Assembly (NCBI GenBank): GCA_002731875.1
Contig: PCCY01000021.1
Span: forward strand, 775,678 to 839,677
Reading direction: 5' to 3'
From: Roseobacter sp.
GTDB lineage: Bacteria; Pseudomonadota; Alphaproteobacteria; Rhodobacterales; Rhodobacteraceae
Length of the DNA: 64,000 nt
Below the pieces are notes generated by a model. It did no database searches. It was given only the letters and a program-made list of their open reading frames with translations, and was not told where the DNA came from. Positions 45,697 through 54,502 of this stretch are shown here, piece by piece. Position numbers and translations under genes: made by a program. The first letter of the stretch is position 1; each line of letters begins with the position of its first letter.

Positions 45697-46323
45697 ATGA
45701 TTCCCTTCGATCTGGCTTTTCTGTTCGTAGGTGTCGCATTCGCTTTGGCGTTGGTTCCTGGACCCGACAATATATTTGTCCTGACGCAATCCGCGTTGCA
45801 TGGCCGTATTGCCGGGCTTATCGTGACGATGGGGCTGGCATCGGGGTTGATCTTTCACACAACGGCAGTGGCCTTGGGTGTGGCGGTGATTTTCCAGACC
45901 TCTCAATACGCTTTTTCAGCTCTCAAGTATGCGGGTGCTGCCTATCTTCTGTATCTGGCATGGAAAGCTTTCCGGGCGTCATCCGGGCAATTTTCCGCAG
46001 GGAAAACACCGGCGGAAACCGCGCCCAGGCTTTTTCTGCGCGGCCTGATCATGAACATAACCAACCCGAAGATTACGATATTCTTCCTTGCGTTTCTGCC
46101 GCAGTTTGTTGACCCACAACGTGGATCAATCGTCGGGCAGTTCTATCAGCTTGGCGCGTTGATGGTTTTGGCGACGTTGTGCGTCTTCGGGTTTGTGGCT
46201 GTCGCGGCGGGGTTATTGGGTGACTGGCTGAAAAGCTCGCCTCGTGCCCAGATCTGGATCAACCGGCTGTCCGGTTTCGTCTTCGTCTCCTTGGCCGTGA
46301 AGCTGGCTTGGGCTGACAAATGA
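45697..46323 (+). CDS. LysE/RhtB family amino acid exporter
   Basis: A 208-residue, six-helix membrane protein of the LysE superfamily. The typical N-terminal ALALVPGPDNIFVLTQ, the loop KYAGAAYLLYLAWKAFR and the NITNPKITIFFLAFLPQF motif are present. It probably exports an amino acid or derivative; substrate unknown. Preceded by AAGGTTGG and the ccrM terminator, so expressed on its own. It converges with alkB. Confidence 0.93.
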   Translation: MIPFDLAFLFVGVAFALALVPGPDNIFVLTQSALHGRIAGLIVTMGLASGLIFHTTAVALGVAVIFQTSQYAFSALKYAGAAYLLYLAWKAFRASSGQFSAGKTPAETAPRLFLRGLIMNITNPKITIFFLAFLPQFVDPQRGSIVGQFYQLGALMVLATLCVFGFVAVAAGLLGDWLKSSPRAQIWINRLSGFVFVSLAVKLAWADK

Positions 46324-46441
46324 CCGATTTGGGTTGGCGGGTGCGTACAATATCGTCCGGCGATCAAATCCGTTGCTCCGCCCGTTTGATCTATCTGCAC
46401 ATTCAGCAAGCCGTTGAAATTCGGCCCTCGCCTTCAACACA

Positions 46442-47593
46442 TCACCGGGGGTAGGGTGTCAGTCCCTTGTTGTACGGCGTCCAGTCGGTGATTTCAGGAT
46501 AATACATCTCGCGCCATTTGCGCACACGCGGGTTCATCACGTGGCGCCACACCCACGGCATCATCGCCACCATGGTCATGATCGGATAGCCAAAAGGCAG
46601 TTGCGGCGCGTCCGCCTTTCCGTAGGTCTGTAAGACCGGAAAGCGGCGATCGGGTTTATAGTGATGATCAGAATGGCGCTGAAGGTTGATCAGCAGCCAA
46701 TTTGACGCGCGATGCGCAGCGTTCCAGGAATGACGGGGCTGTACGTGTTCGTATTTGCCTTCGCCAAGGTGTTTGCGGGTCAGCCCATAATGTTCAATGT
46801 AGTTCACCAGCTCCAGCTGCCAAATCGCCACCCCTGCCTGGATCAGAAACAAGCCAAGGCCAACCCATCCGCCCAGGATCAATGCAAGTATTAGGAACCC
46901 GCCCTGAAGCGACCAATATCGAAAGAATGGGTTGCTTGAGGAAGTCCAAGGTTTGTCTTTCCGGGCAAGCATTTCTTTTTCGGCCCGAAAGCTTGATTTC
47001 AGTGACTGCTTAAGCACGCGCGGATAGAACCGATGGAACCCTTCATTGTAGAACGCGGTCACCGGGTCGCGCGGCGTTGCCACATAGCGATGATGCACCA
47101 AAAGGTGCTCTGACCGAAAATGCGAATACAACACCATCGCAAGCAGGATATCTGCCCACCACCGTTCTAGCTTGTTTTTCTGGTGCATCAGTTCATGAGA
47201 GTAATTGATGCCGATCGTGCCCGTCATCACGCCGATGCCCAGAAAGATCAGCGCCTTTTCCCATCCGCCCAAATGCGCAGCTTGGGGGACGTACCAGACC
47301 AGTCCGAACACGGTAAAAAACTGTGCGGGCATCCATGCTATCGGGATAATTCTATACCAAAACAAATCATCATCGGTGGCTGAGGTATCGGCGTTCTCAA
47401 GGTTCAATCCGGCAATGCCGTCGATAACCGAAAACAGATACCAGGTTAACAAGGGCAACAGGATGACGGACCAGCCTCCGACGAACGCGGTGAGCCATGC
47501 CAGGGGAATCAGGGCGAACGAAAGCGCAAAAGGCAAAGCACGTTTGAACTGAGCCAGCTGATCTACGCTAACCATCGAGTGCTGAGGTGCCAT
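46442..47593 (-). CDS. alkB: Alkane 1-monooxygenase
   Basis: A 383-residue integral-membrane di-iron hydroxylase that oxidises the terminal carbon of n-alkanes. The histidine boxes are complete: HELMHQ, HLLVHHRYVATPRD and LQRHSDHHYKP, plus NYIEHYGL. About six membrane segments are visible. It needs rubredoxin and its reductase, which are not nearby. ATG 47593 has AAGG upstream; a TTG at 47608 is the rejected extension. The gene stands alone, between lysE and mutY. Confidence 0.94.
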   Translation of the reverse strand: MAPQHSMVSVDQLAQFKRALPFALSFALIPLAWLTAFVGGWSVILLPLLTWYLFSVIDGIAGLNLENADTSATDDDLFWYRIIPIAWMPAQFFTVFGLVWYVPQAAHLGGWEKALIFLGIGVMTGTIGINYSHELMHQKNKLERWWADILLAMVLYSHFRSEHLLVHHRYVATPRDPVTAFYNEGFHRFYPRVLKQSLKSSFRAEKEMLARKDKPWTSSSNPFFRYWSLQGGFLILALILGGWVGLGLFLIQAGVAIWQLELVNYIEHYGLTRKHLGEGKYEHVQPRHSWNAAHRASNWLLINLQRHSDHHYKPDRRFPVLQTYGKADAPQLPFGYPIMTMVAMMPWVWRHVMNPRVRKWREMYYPEITDWTPYNKGLTPYPR

Positions 47594-47668
47594 CTTTCTA
47601 ACCTTCAATCTGTGGTGCCCTGATGTGGTGGCGCGGGAACCCTCTGCTGCGATGATGCCACGCCATTG

Positions 47669-48733
47669 CTATTGTATCAAATCAAAGGCTTTTCGCATTA
47701 CCGTCGGGAGATCTGACGGGCGAAAATCTGATACCGGGATAAACCGACCCGTTTCCGGAGTAGGATCGCCCGCAAGATCGGCCCGCATGACGGTCAACAT
47801 CAGGTGAAAGTGGGTGAAGGTATGACGTACTTCTCCTGCTGCCTCATGCCATTGAGCCTCGATCGGGGCCCGGCCAGCGGGGCGAGATCCGGTCGCATCA
47901 ACCCAGTCTGAACCAGGCCAGCCCAGCATCCCGCCCAACAAGCCCTTGTCAGGGCGCGTTTCCAGAAGCCACGCTCCATCTTCGCGGCGTGCGAGATACA
48001 CCGTGCCATGGCGGATCGGTTTGGCCTTCTTGGGAAGCTTCCTCGGCAATTCGGCTGCCGTTCCCATTTTTCGTGCAAGACAAGGTTCACGCCACGGACA
48101 GATTCCGCAGGCGGGGGATTTAGGGGTGCAGATTGTAGCGCCCAGATCCATGATCGCCTGGGCATAATCGCCAGAACGATATGAAGGGGTAAGTGCCTGT
48201 GCTTTGGCCATCAACTCCGGCTTGGCGGCAGGCAAAGGGGTGTGAATATCGTGAAGACGCGCCATGACACGTTCGACATTTCCATCCAGAACGGTATAGG
48301 GCAGATCAAAAGCGATGGAAGACACCGCTGAGGCGGTGTAGGGGCCGATTCCCGGCAATTTCAGCAAAGCGGCATGGTCTGCCGGAAACTGTCCGTTATG
48401 TTGTTCCACCACAGCACGAGCGCATTTGAGCAGGTTACGCGCGCGGGCATAATAGCCAAGGCCCGCCCATTCGCCCATTACATCCGCGTCCGGGGCAGCG
48501 GCCAGATCCTGTAGGGTTGGCCAACGTGAGGTGAAGCGTTGAAAATATTCGCGCACGGTGGCAACGGTGGTTTGTTGCAGCATGACCTCGCTAAGCCAAA
48601 TGCGATAGGGATCGGGTCGCACACCTGCCGCGCGATCTGCCGGGGATACCCGCCACGGCATAATGCGGGCATGGGTGTCATACCAATCAAGCAAACTGTC
48701 GGGTAGCGAACAGGTAGCGGCTGTGTCACGCAA
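47669..48733 (-). CDS. mutY: A/G-specific adenine DNA glycosylase, TTG start
   Basis: A 354-residue MutY, removing adenine mispaired with 8-oxoguanine. The catalytic glutamate lies in WLSEVMLQQTTVATV, the helix-hairpin-helix is LPGIGPYTASAVSSIAF with the catalytic aspartate in VLDGNVERV, and the cluster cysteines are CTPKSPACGICPWREPC. A NUDIX-like C-terminal domain contains GGMLGWPGS and HTFTHFHL. No ATG fits; TTG at 48733 with AGAAGG upstream gives the normal length. Divergent from the DUF721 gene. Confidence 0.94.
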   Translation of the reverse strand: MRDTAATCSLPDSLLDWYDTHARIMPWRVSPADRAAGVRPDPYRIWLSEVMLQQTTVATVREYFQRFTSRWPTLQDLAAAPDADVMGEWAGLGYYARARNLLKCARAVVEQHNGQFPADHAALLKLPGIGPYTASAVSSIAFDLPYTVLDGNVERVMARLHDIHTPLPAAKPELMAKAQALTPSYRSGDYAQAIMDLGATICTPKSPACGICPWREPCLARKMGTAAELPRKLPKKAKPIRHGTVYLARREDGAWLLETRPDKGLLGGMLGWPGSDWVDATGSRPAGRAPIEAQWHEAAGEVRHTFTHFHLMLTVMRADLAGDPTPETGRFIPVSDFRPSDLPTVMRKAFDLIQ

Positions 48734-48817
48734 TCTTTATGACCTTCTCGGTTTGGTTTGGCTGGCGATATAGTACGGGATCGTTATGTTGTGGTTAGTC
48801 ATTCAGGAAAGATAGTC

Positions 48818-49327
48818 ATGCCGGCACGGCGTACCAGTACAAAAGGCTTCAAAAGGACAGATAGCTTGCTTTCCGCAAAGATACGGCAGGCCAGCGAAAG
48901 CCGTGGTTTCGCCCAATCCAGGCTTTTGACCCAATGGGCCGAAATCGCCGGTCAGGATGTATCGTCCATCTCGCGCCCGGTCGAGGTAAGTTATGGTCGT
49001 GGCGGAATGGGCGCTACATTGACCCTGCTGACAACCGGCGCGAATGCGCCGATACTCGAGATGCAAAAAGAGCAGCTGCGCGCCAAGGTCAATTCTGTTT
49101 ACGGGTACAATGCGATCGCTCGGGTTCGTATTACGCAGACGGCGGCTACGGGCTTTGCAGAAGGGCAGGTCGCCTTCGACGCCAAACCCAAAACCCGACG
49201 CGAACCACCGTCCGATCCGGTGACACGACAGCGCGCCATGGATACTGTCGGACCTGTTGCTAACGAAAGCCTTCGCGATGCCCTTGCACGTCTGGGCGAG
49301 AACATATTGAACAAGACCAAACGCTGA
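48818..49327 (+). CDS. DUF721 domain-containing protein
   Basis: A 169-residue protein of the DUF721 (DciA-like) superfamily, with LLTQWAEIAGQDVSSISRPV and the block LTLLTTGANAPILEMQKEQL then NSVYGYNAIARVRI. In alphaproteobacteria it is usually found between mutY and a DsbA-like gene, as here. DciA proteins help load the replicative helicase; whether this variant does is unproven. ATG 48818 follows AGGAAAG. Confidence 0.9.
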   Translation: MPARRTSTKGFKRTDSLLSAKIRQASESRGFAQSRLLTQWAEIAGQDVSSISRPVEVSYGRGGMGATLTLLTTGANAPILEMQKEQLRAKVNSVYGYNAIARVRITQTAATGFAEGQVAFDAKPKTRREPPSDPVTRQRAMDTVGPVANESLRDALARLGENILNKTKR

Positions 49328-49340
49328 TAAAGGAAATTAA

Positions 49341-50024
49341 ATGAAACGCTCTTTCCCAATTCTTGCGGCTGTTGCCGCTGTGGCTGCGGGTGGCTGGTTC
49401 GCCCTTGGCGGAACAGACACTGCGAACAGCACTACCTTTAGCCCTCTGGTAAGTGCCGCAAACGCACAAACTACTGAGGCCGCCGAAATCGACACATCCA
49501 CGATCAAGGAAATGACCCTTGGGAATGCGGATTCCAAAGTACAGATGATCGAATACGCCTCTTACACTTGTCCGCACTGCGCGGCGTTTGATCAGGGGCC
49601 ATACAAACAACTCAAGGCCGAATATATTGATACCGACAAGATCGGTTTTACCTACCGCGAGGTATACTTTGATCGCTATGGCCTTTGGGCGTCGATGGTG
49701 GCCCGTTGCGGCGAAGAAGATAAATTCTTTGGCATCACCGATCTGATCTATGCCGGTCAATCTGAATGGGTCCGCGCTGGCGAACCCGCCGCGATCGTGG
49801 GTGAGCTGCGCAAGATCGGACGCCTCGCGGGGATCGATAACGACACCCTTGAAGCATGTTTGCAGGACAGTGAAAAAGCACAGACGCTGGTGGCTTGGTG
49901 GGAAGAAAACCAAAAGGCCGACGACATCAACAGCACGCCGAGCTTTATCATTAACGGCAAAAAATATTCCAACATGCCCTATGCCGAGATGAAAGGCATA
50001 CTCGACGCCGCATTGGAAAACTAA
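49341..50024 (+). CDS. DsbA family thiol:disulfide oxidoreductase
   Basis: A 227-residue exported thioredoxin-fold protein. A hydrophobic N-terminus (about 5-24) serves as signal or anchor. The redox motif is YTCPHCAAF and the cis-proline loop is STPSFIINGK. Length and order after DUF721 match the alphaproteobacterial DsbA-like group. It probably oxidises or isomerises disulfides in the periplasm. The stop overlaps the next start (TAATG). In many relatives smc follows; here a CoA-transferase gene does. Confidence 0.93.
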   Translation: MKRSFPILAAVAAVAAGGWFALGGTDTANSTTFSPLVSAANAQTTEAAEIDTSTIKEMTLGNADSKVQMIEYASYTCPHCAAFDQGPYKQLKAEYIDTDKIGFTYREVYFDRYGLWASMVARCGEEDKFFGITDLIYAGQSEWVRAGEPAAIVGELRKIGRLAGIDNDTLEACLQDSEKAQTLVAWWEENQKADDINSTPSFIINGKKYSNMPYAEMKGILDAALEN

Positions 50025-51136
50025 TGGCAGCTCCACTGGCAGGGCTCAAAGTGATTGAGCTGGCGCGGATTCTGGCAGGCCCTTGGGCCGGCCAGACACT
50101 TTCTGATCTTGGGTGCGAAGTTATCAAGGTGGAAAGCCCCGCAGGCGATGATACCCGCCAGTGGGGGCCACCCTTTATCGAACGCGACGGCGACAAGTCG
50201 GCGTCGTACTTTCATTCAGCAAACCGGGGCAAGGCGTCTGTCGTTGTTGATCTGACCACGGACGAAGGTCAGGCCAAAATGAAGGAGCTGTTGGCCGATG
50301 CTGACATCCTGATCGAGAACTTCAAAACTGGCGGACTGGCGAAATACGGGATGGATTACGCCAGTTTGTCCAAGCAGTTCCCCAAGCTAATTTACTGTTC
50401 GATCACCGGTTTCGGGCAGGACGGTCCCTATGCCCACCGCGCTGGCTATGATTTCATTATTCAGGGCATGTCCGGTTTAATGTCGATTACCGGCGAAGCG
50501 GACCGTCAGCCCCAAAAGCACGGCATGGCGATCACGGATATCTTCACCGGCATATATGCGACCACGGCAATTCTTGCGGCGGTGTATCAGCGCAATCAAA
50601 CGGGTGTGGGGCAACACATCGATATGGCTCTGCTTGATTGTGCCGTGGCCGTCACCGGCAATCAGGCAATGAACTATCTGACCACCGGAACAGCGCCGTC
50701 GCGGATGGGCAACGCGCACCCCAATTTGACCCCTTACGAAGTGTTCGAATCTTCTGACGGGCACCTGATCATCGCAACGGGGAACGACGGGCAGTTCCAG
50801 CGTCTTTGTCGTCTCCTGGGGCTCGACGATATGGCTGATGCATCGGAATACGCCAAGAATGCCGACCGGGTCGCCAACCGGCCCGAGATGATTCGCCGAC
50901 TGAACGGTGCGACGCAAGTGCGCACCCGGGATGATCTGCTTGCCGCGTGTGAAAAGCACGGCGTACCCGCAGGGCCGATCAACGATATGGCTGGTATGTT
51001 CGATGATCCGCAGGTTGTCGCCCGTGGCATGAAGATCGATCTTGAAGGGGTGCCGGGGATACGGTCGCCGTTCAAATTCTCGGGGGCGGAACTGGCTTTG
51101 CACCGCGCCGCGCCCAAGCTGGGGCAAGATGACTGA
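50024..51136 (+). CDS. CaiB/BaiF family (class III) CoA-transferase
   Basis: A 370-residue family III CoA-transferase. Typical features: GLKVIELARILAGPWAGQ, ANRGKASVVVDLTTDEG, YCSITGFGQDGPYAHRAGYD and the catalytic aspartate in QHIDMALLDCAV; C-terminal GVPAGPINDMAGMF. It moves CoA between organic acids; the substrates cannot be told. Its start shares one base with the dsbA-like stop, so the two are co-translated despite unrelated roles. Confidence 0.93.
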   Translation: MAAPLAGLKVIELARILAGPWAGQTLSDLGCEVIKVESPAGDDTRQWGPPFIERDGDKSASYFHSANRGKASVVVDLTTDEGQAKMKELLADADILIENFKTGGLAKYGMDYASLSKQFPKLIYCSITGFGQDGPYAHRAGYDFIIQGMSGLMSITGEADRQPQKHGMAITDIFTGIYATTAILAAVYQRNQTGVGQHIDMALLDCAVAVTGNQAMNYLTTGTAPSRMGNAHPNLTPYEVFESSDGHLIIATGNDGQFQRLCRLLGLDDMADASEYAKNADRVANRPEMIRRLNGATQVRTRDDLLAACEKHGVPAGPINDMAGMFDDPQVVARGMKIDLEGVPGIRSPFKFSGAELALHRAAPKLGQDD

Positions 51137-51200
51137 AGACACGCGGGCTGGTGCTGTGCTTGCAGCAGCAAACGGCCCGAAGGTTTCAAGGTCGATCAGC

Positions 51201-52193
51201 CTATTTGGGCAGAGGGAGACGGTCAAGCGCCTGGAACAGCGCATTGTCCGGGGCAAGTTTCAGCCGCACCGGTAGGGTTATCACCTTCATCCTGAAAGAC
51301 GCTGGCAGGCGAACTGCGTCCTTTTCAGTTGTAACTAGCTGAGCCTGTTTGGCGTCGGCATCAGCTTCGAGCCGGGCAAGCAGGGCGGTGCTGAGCGGCT
51401 GGTGATCGTCAAGTGCCTCAGCATGGATGATATGTGCGCCGAGGCCGCGCAATGTGCCAAAAAACTTTTCGGGGTGACCGATACCGGCGAAAGCCAAAGC
51501 ACGCATATCTGTCCAGTCCATTCCGGTTTGCAGAGGCACAAGCTCTGCCCGGACATGCGGTAACAGGTCCGGTAAAACGGACGTGTCAAAACCGGCCTGT
51601 TCATCAGGGTTGCCGATCGTCAAAACGATATCAGCGCGCGCCAGCCCTGTGCGTACCGGTTCGCGTAAGGGCCCGGCCGGAATGCACAAGCCATTGCCAA
51701 ACCCCTTGGCCGCGTCGACGACAACGATGCTTATATCATAGGCGACGCTTGGGTTTTGGAATCCATCATCCAACACGATCACGCTTGCGCCTGATTGAGC
51801 GGCTGCCCGGGCCCCGGCTGCGCGGTCCTGCGCTATCCAGACTTCGGCAAACGCGGCAAGCAACAATGGTTCGTCCCCAACCTGCGACGCCGTGTGCTTT
51901 GACGGGTCAACCAACAGAGGCCCGGTTTCCGTCCCCCCATACCCACGAGATATAATGTGGGGTGTATGGTATTTGTCGCGCAATCGTTCGACCACAGCCA
52001 TCACTGTGGGCGTCTTCCCTGTTCCACCAGCGTTGATATTGCCCACGCAGATCACGGGAATGTCCATCTGCAAAGGGGTGGTCGACGCAAGACGTTTCGC
52101 AGTCCCCATCGCATACAGCGCACCCAGCGGCTGGAGCATCCGCGCTCTCCAATCTGGCGTCGTTCGGTGCCAGAATTTCGGTGCCTTGGTCAT
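51201..52193 (-). CDS. lpxK: Tetraacyldisaccharide 4'-kinase
   Basis: A 330-residue lipid A kinase that phosphorylates the 4' position of the disaccharide precursor. The N-terminal membrane-associated region precedes the P-loop [30 protein letters not shown] and [14 protein letters not shown] are hallmark blocks. Acts at the inner membrane. The ATG overlaps the stop of the WaaA-like gene (ATGA). Confidence 0.96.
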   Translation of the reverse strand: MTKAPKFWHRTTPDWRARMLQPLGALYAMGTAKRLASTTPLQMDIPVICVGNINAGGTGKTPTVMAVVERLRDKYHTPHIISRGYGGTETGPLLVDPSKHTASQVGDEPLLLAAFAEVWIAQDRAAGARAAAQSGASVIVLDDGFQNPSVAYDISIVVVDAAKGFGNGLCIPAGPLREPVRTGLARADIVLTIGNPDEQAGFDTSVLPDLLPHVRAELVPLQTGMDWTDMRALAFAGIGHPEKFFGTLRGLGAHIIHAEALDDHQPLSTALLARLEADADAKQAQLVTTEKDAVRLPASFRMKVITLPVRLKLAPDNALFQALDRLPLPK

Positions 52194-53419
52194 CCTCGTC
52201 GTTCCCTTGTATCGAGAGTGTCTTGCACCAGATCGATTACCTTGTCGGTCAGTGCGGCACCGCGGCTGATAACATCCCAGCCGGCATGGGCCATGGTGGC
52301 GGCCTGGTCGGGGGCTATCAATCTGCTGACCGCCGTGCCCAGGGTCGTGGCGTCGTTTACGATACGGGCCGCACCCTCTGCGACAAGCCGCGTATATGAT
52401 GGCAGAAATCGACGGATTTTTGGCCCGTAAAGAACCGCCGACCCCAATGCGGCTGCCTCGAACGGGTCACACCCGCTGCCTTCGCTAACAAGGGAGCTGC
52501 CCAAGAACGATACGGGTGCCAGTCTGTAGAACAATCCGGCTTCGGCAGGATCGCCCGCAATCATGATCTGGGTCGATGCATCGGGATAGCCAAAGTCGCC
52601 CCATTTATGTACGCGAAAATCCTGGTCCGACATTCGGGCCGCAAAGCGGTTGGCCAGCGCGGCCTCGGCGGGCTGCAGGATCAACAGCAATCGGTGAGAC
52701 AACCGAAGGCTTTGGCGGTGTGCGGCCAAGACGGTGCCAAGTTCGCCTTCTAGCACTTGGTTCGCAAACCAGATCGGCCGTCCCACCAAGGCGCAGGACA
52801 AATCGGCGAGGTCCGATTCGTGACACGGAAGCGCTTGGCCGCCTGCAAGCAACGCCGAGGTAAGTTCGACATTTTTTCGGTCAAGCCCGAGACGGACCAG
52901 ACGGTGAAACCCCGCCTCGGAGCGTACCATGATTGCCGAGAAATGGGACAGCAAGCCGCGCGTGAGGTCGCTGAGCCATCGGTCCCTGCGACCGTCGAAG
53001 CCGTCGCTATCCCCGTCAATCAAGAACATCGGGCAACCGCGGTCAGCCATTTCGATAATCAGGTTGGGCATCAGGCGCCCCCATGCCCAGATACAGGTGT
53101 CGGGCTGCCAGTGATCCAGAAATAACTTTGTGCTGGTAGGGTGATCCTCGGGCGCGAAATCAATCAGGATCTTGCTGTTGCCTGACTGGGGCAGGTCGGA
53201 AGGTGTTGCTTGTTTAGGAATGGTTATCAATACAGACAGCCCGGGTCGGCTGCGGCACAGGCGCAAGGCCAGATCCTGAATCGCCAAAAGATTTCCCGGT
53301 TCGGGCGCATGGCACCACACCATTTCGCCCTTTGGACGATGGTCAATCGGTGAAAACGGCGCGGCACCGCCGCGTCCGGCAAAAGCACGATACGCCGCCA
53401 ATCCAAACGATCGCGCCAT
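52190..53419 (-). CDS. WaaA-like (Kdo-transferase-related) protein lacking the usual catalytic residues
   Basis: A 409-residue protein with the two-domain outline of WaaA glycosyltransferases, in the place waaA often takes before lpxK. The C-terminal domain is recognisable ([30 protein letters not shown]). However, the N-terminal base motif, normally SVGE, reads PEPGN; the second conserved acidic site, normally ETExWP, reads AWGRLMP; and the usual GGHNPLEP reads GSGCDPFEA. Normal Kdo transfer seems unlikely. It is coupled to lpxK, so a role in lipopolysaccharide assembly is inferred. Six bases separate it from DUF4170. Confidence 0.75.
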   Translation of the reverse strand: MARSFGLAAYRAFAGRGGAAPFSPIDHRPKGEMVWCHAPEPGNLLAIQDLALRLCRSRPGLSVLITIPKQATPSDLPQSGNSKILIDFAPEDHPTSTKLFLDHWQPDTCIWAWGRLMPNLIIEMADRGCPMFLIDGDSDGFDGRRDRWLSDLTRGLLSHFSAIMVRSEAGFHRLVRLGLDRKNVELTSALLAGGQALPCHESDLADLSCALVGRPIWFANQVLEGELGTVLAAHRQSLRLSHRLLLILQPAEAALANRFAARMSDQDFRVHKWGDFGYPDASTQIMIAGDPAEAGLFYRLAPVSFLGSSLVSEGSGCDPFEAAALGSAVLYGPKIRRFLPSYTRLVAEGAARIVNDATTLGTAVSRLIAPDQAATMAHAGWDVISRGAALTDKVIDLVQDTLDTRERRG

Positions 53420-53425
53420 GAAATA

Positions 53426-53668
53426 TCAGCCCAGTTCTTCGGTCGAAGAGGCCGCTGCCTCTTCGTCGCGCAAGCGATGCAGATGTGCGATGAAATAGCG
53501 CATATGGGCGTTATCGACCGTTCGCTGCGCTTCGTTTTTCCACGCATCATAGGCGCTGGCATAGTTGGGGAAAATGCCGACAACATGAATATCTTCGACG
53601 TTTTTGAAGGCGGTTCCCGTGGGTGAAACCAGTTCACCGCCGAACACAAGGTGTAGACGCTGGGTCAT
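53426..53668 (-). CDS. DUF4170 domain-containing protein
   Basis: An 80-residue soluble protein of the DUF4170 family: LHLVFGGELVSP, EDIHVVGIFPNYASAYDAWK and MRYFIAHLHRLRDEE are typical. Function unknown; in many alphaproteobacteria it lies in the cysQ-waaA-lpxK cluster, as here. It is 54 bases downstream of cysQ and probably in the same mRNA. Confidence 0.92.
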   Translation of the reverse strand: MTQRLHLVFGGELVSPTGTAFKNVEDIHVVGIFPNYASAYDAWKNEAQRTVDNAHMRYFIAHLHRLRDEEAAASSTEELG

Positions 53669-53722
53669 ATTGCGATCCTTCGTTTCATACAGTTGGGCTT
53701 GGGTCTTGTCTAAGGCATAGGG

Positions 53723-54502
53723 TCACGTCTGGGCAAGACTGCCAAGCAGGGCCGCATGTACAGACGGTCCGCCCGCCAGCACACCGTTCAGCCGTGGGTC
53801 CGAATTATTGAACCGTAGCGCGGCCCCTGTCTTGTCGGTGCATATTCCGCCTGCTTCGGTCACGATCAACGCACCCGCCGCAATGTCCCATTCCCAGCTT
53901 TTGCGCAAGGTGACCATGCCATCGTACCGGCCTTGACCCACGAGGCCCAACCGGTACGCCAATGACGGGCGATGCGCCGATTTGAAGCCGGGTTCGCCGC
54001 CAGCCCAATGAACACCCGCCATGACGGGCTTGGTGGCCAGGACTGTCGCATGAACCAGATCGGTGGTTACCGAGGCTTTTATCGGCACATCGTTCAGCTT
54101 TGCCCCACCCCCTAAGGAAGCGGCATAAAGCCGGTCCAGCATGGGAAGGTACACAACAGCAGCGACTATTTCCCCGTCGCGGGCAACGGCAAGCGAATGC
54201 GACCAGGTATCGGCTCCTTCGATGAAACTGCGGGTTCCATCAATCGGGTCGACTATGAAGACATGCGACTGCCCCAGTCGGGCGGTATTGTCTTCGCTTT
54301 CCTCTGACAGCCATCCATAATCTGGTCGTGCCTGCAAAAGCCGCTCTTGCAGCATTGCATTTACGGCCAAGTCCGCTTCGGTCACAGGACCTGCCCCCTT
54401 CGGCTTGTCCCAACGCACAGCGGTCGCACCGGTGAACGAGAGAGCGACCCGACCAGCCTGCCGGGCGCAATCCATCAAAAGAGAGAGGTCATGTTCCGGC
54501 AA
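53723..54502 (-). CDS. cysQ: 3'(2'),5'-bisphosphate nucleotidase CysQ
   Basis: A 259-residue member of the inositol monophosphatase family. Metal-binding motifs are LSEESEDN, IVDPIDGTRSFI and the C-terminal WEWDIAAGALIVTEAGG. CysQ removes the phosphate from 3'-phosphoadenosine 5'-phosphate, a by-product of sulfate assimilation; other substrates of the family cannot be excluded. The start overlaps the end of the TldE-like gene by 14 bases. Confidence 0.92.
   Translation of the reverse strand: MPEHDLSLLMDCARQAGRVALSFTGATAVRWDKPKGAGPVTEADLAVNAMLQERLLQARPDYGWLSEESEDNTARLGQSHVFIVDPIDGTRSFIEGADTWSHSLAVARDGEIVAAVVYLPMLDRLYAASLGGGAKLNDVPIKASVTTDLVHATVLATKPVMAGVHWAGGEPGFKSAHRPSLAYRLGLVGQGRYDGMVTLRKSWEWDIAAGALIVTEAGGICTDKTGAALRFNNSDPRLNGVLAGGPSVHAALLGSLAQT

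Noticed and set aside
46362-46391. Inverted repeat GATCAAA / TTTGATC between lysE and alkB as a terminator
   Set aside because: The loop is 16 bases and no T-tract follows on either strand, so a terminator is not supported.
50477-51256. Open frame of 259 codons on the minus strand inside the CoA-transferase gene
   Set aside because: It lies antisense to a clear CaiB/BaiF gene with all family motifs, and its translation shows no recognisable domain. Long antisense frames are expected in this base composition.
52190-53419. Calling this gene a normal waaA
   Set aside because: The position fits, but the conserved acidic and GGHN motifs are not present, so only a WaaA-like call is supported.
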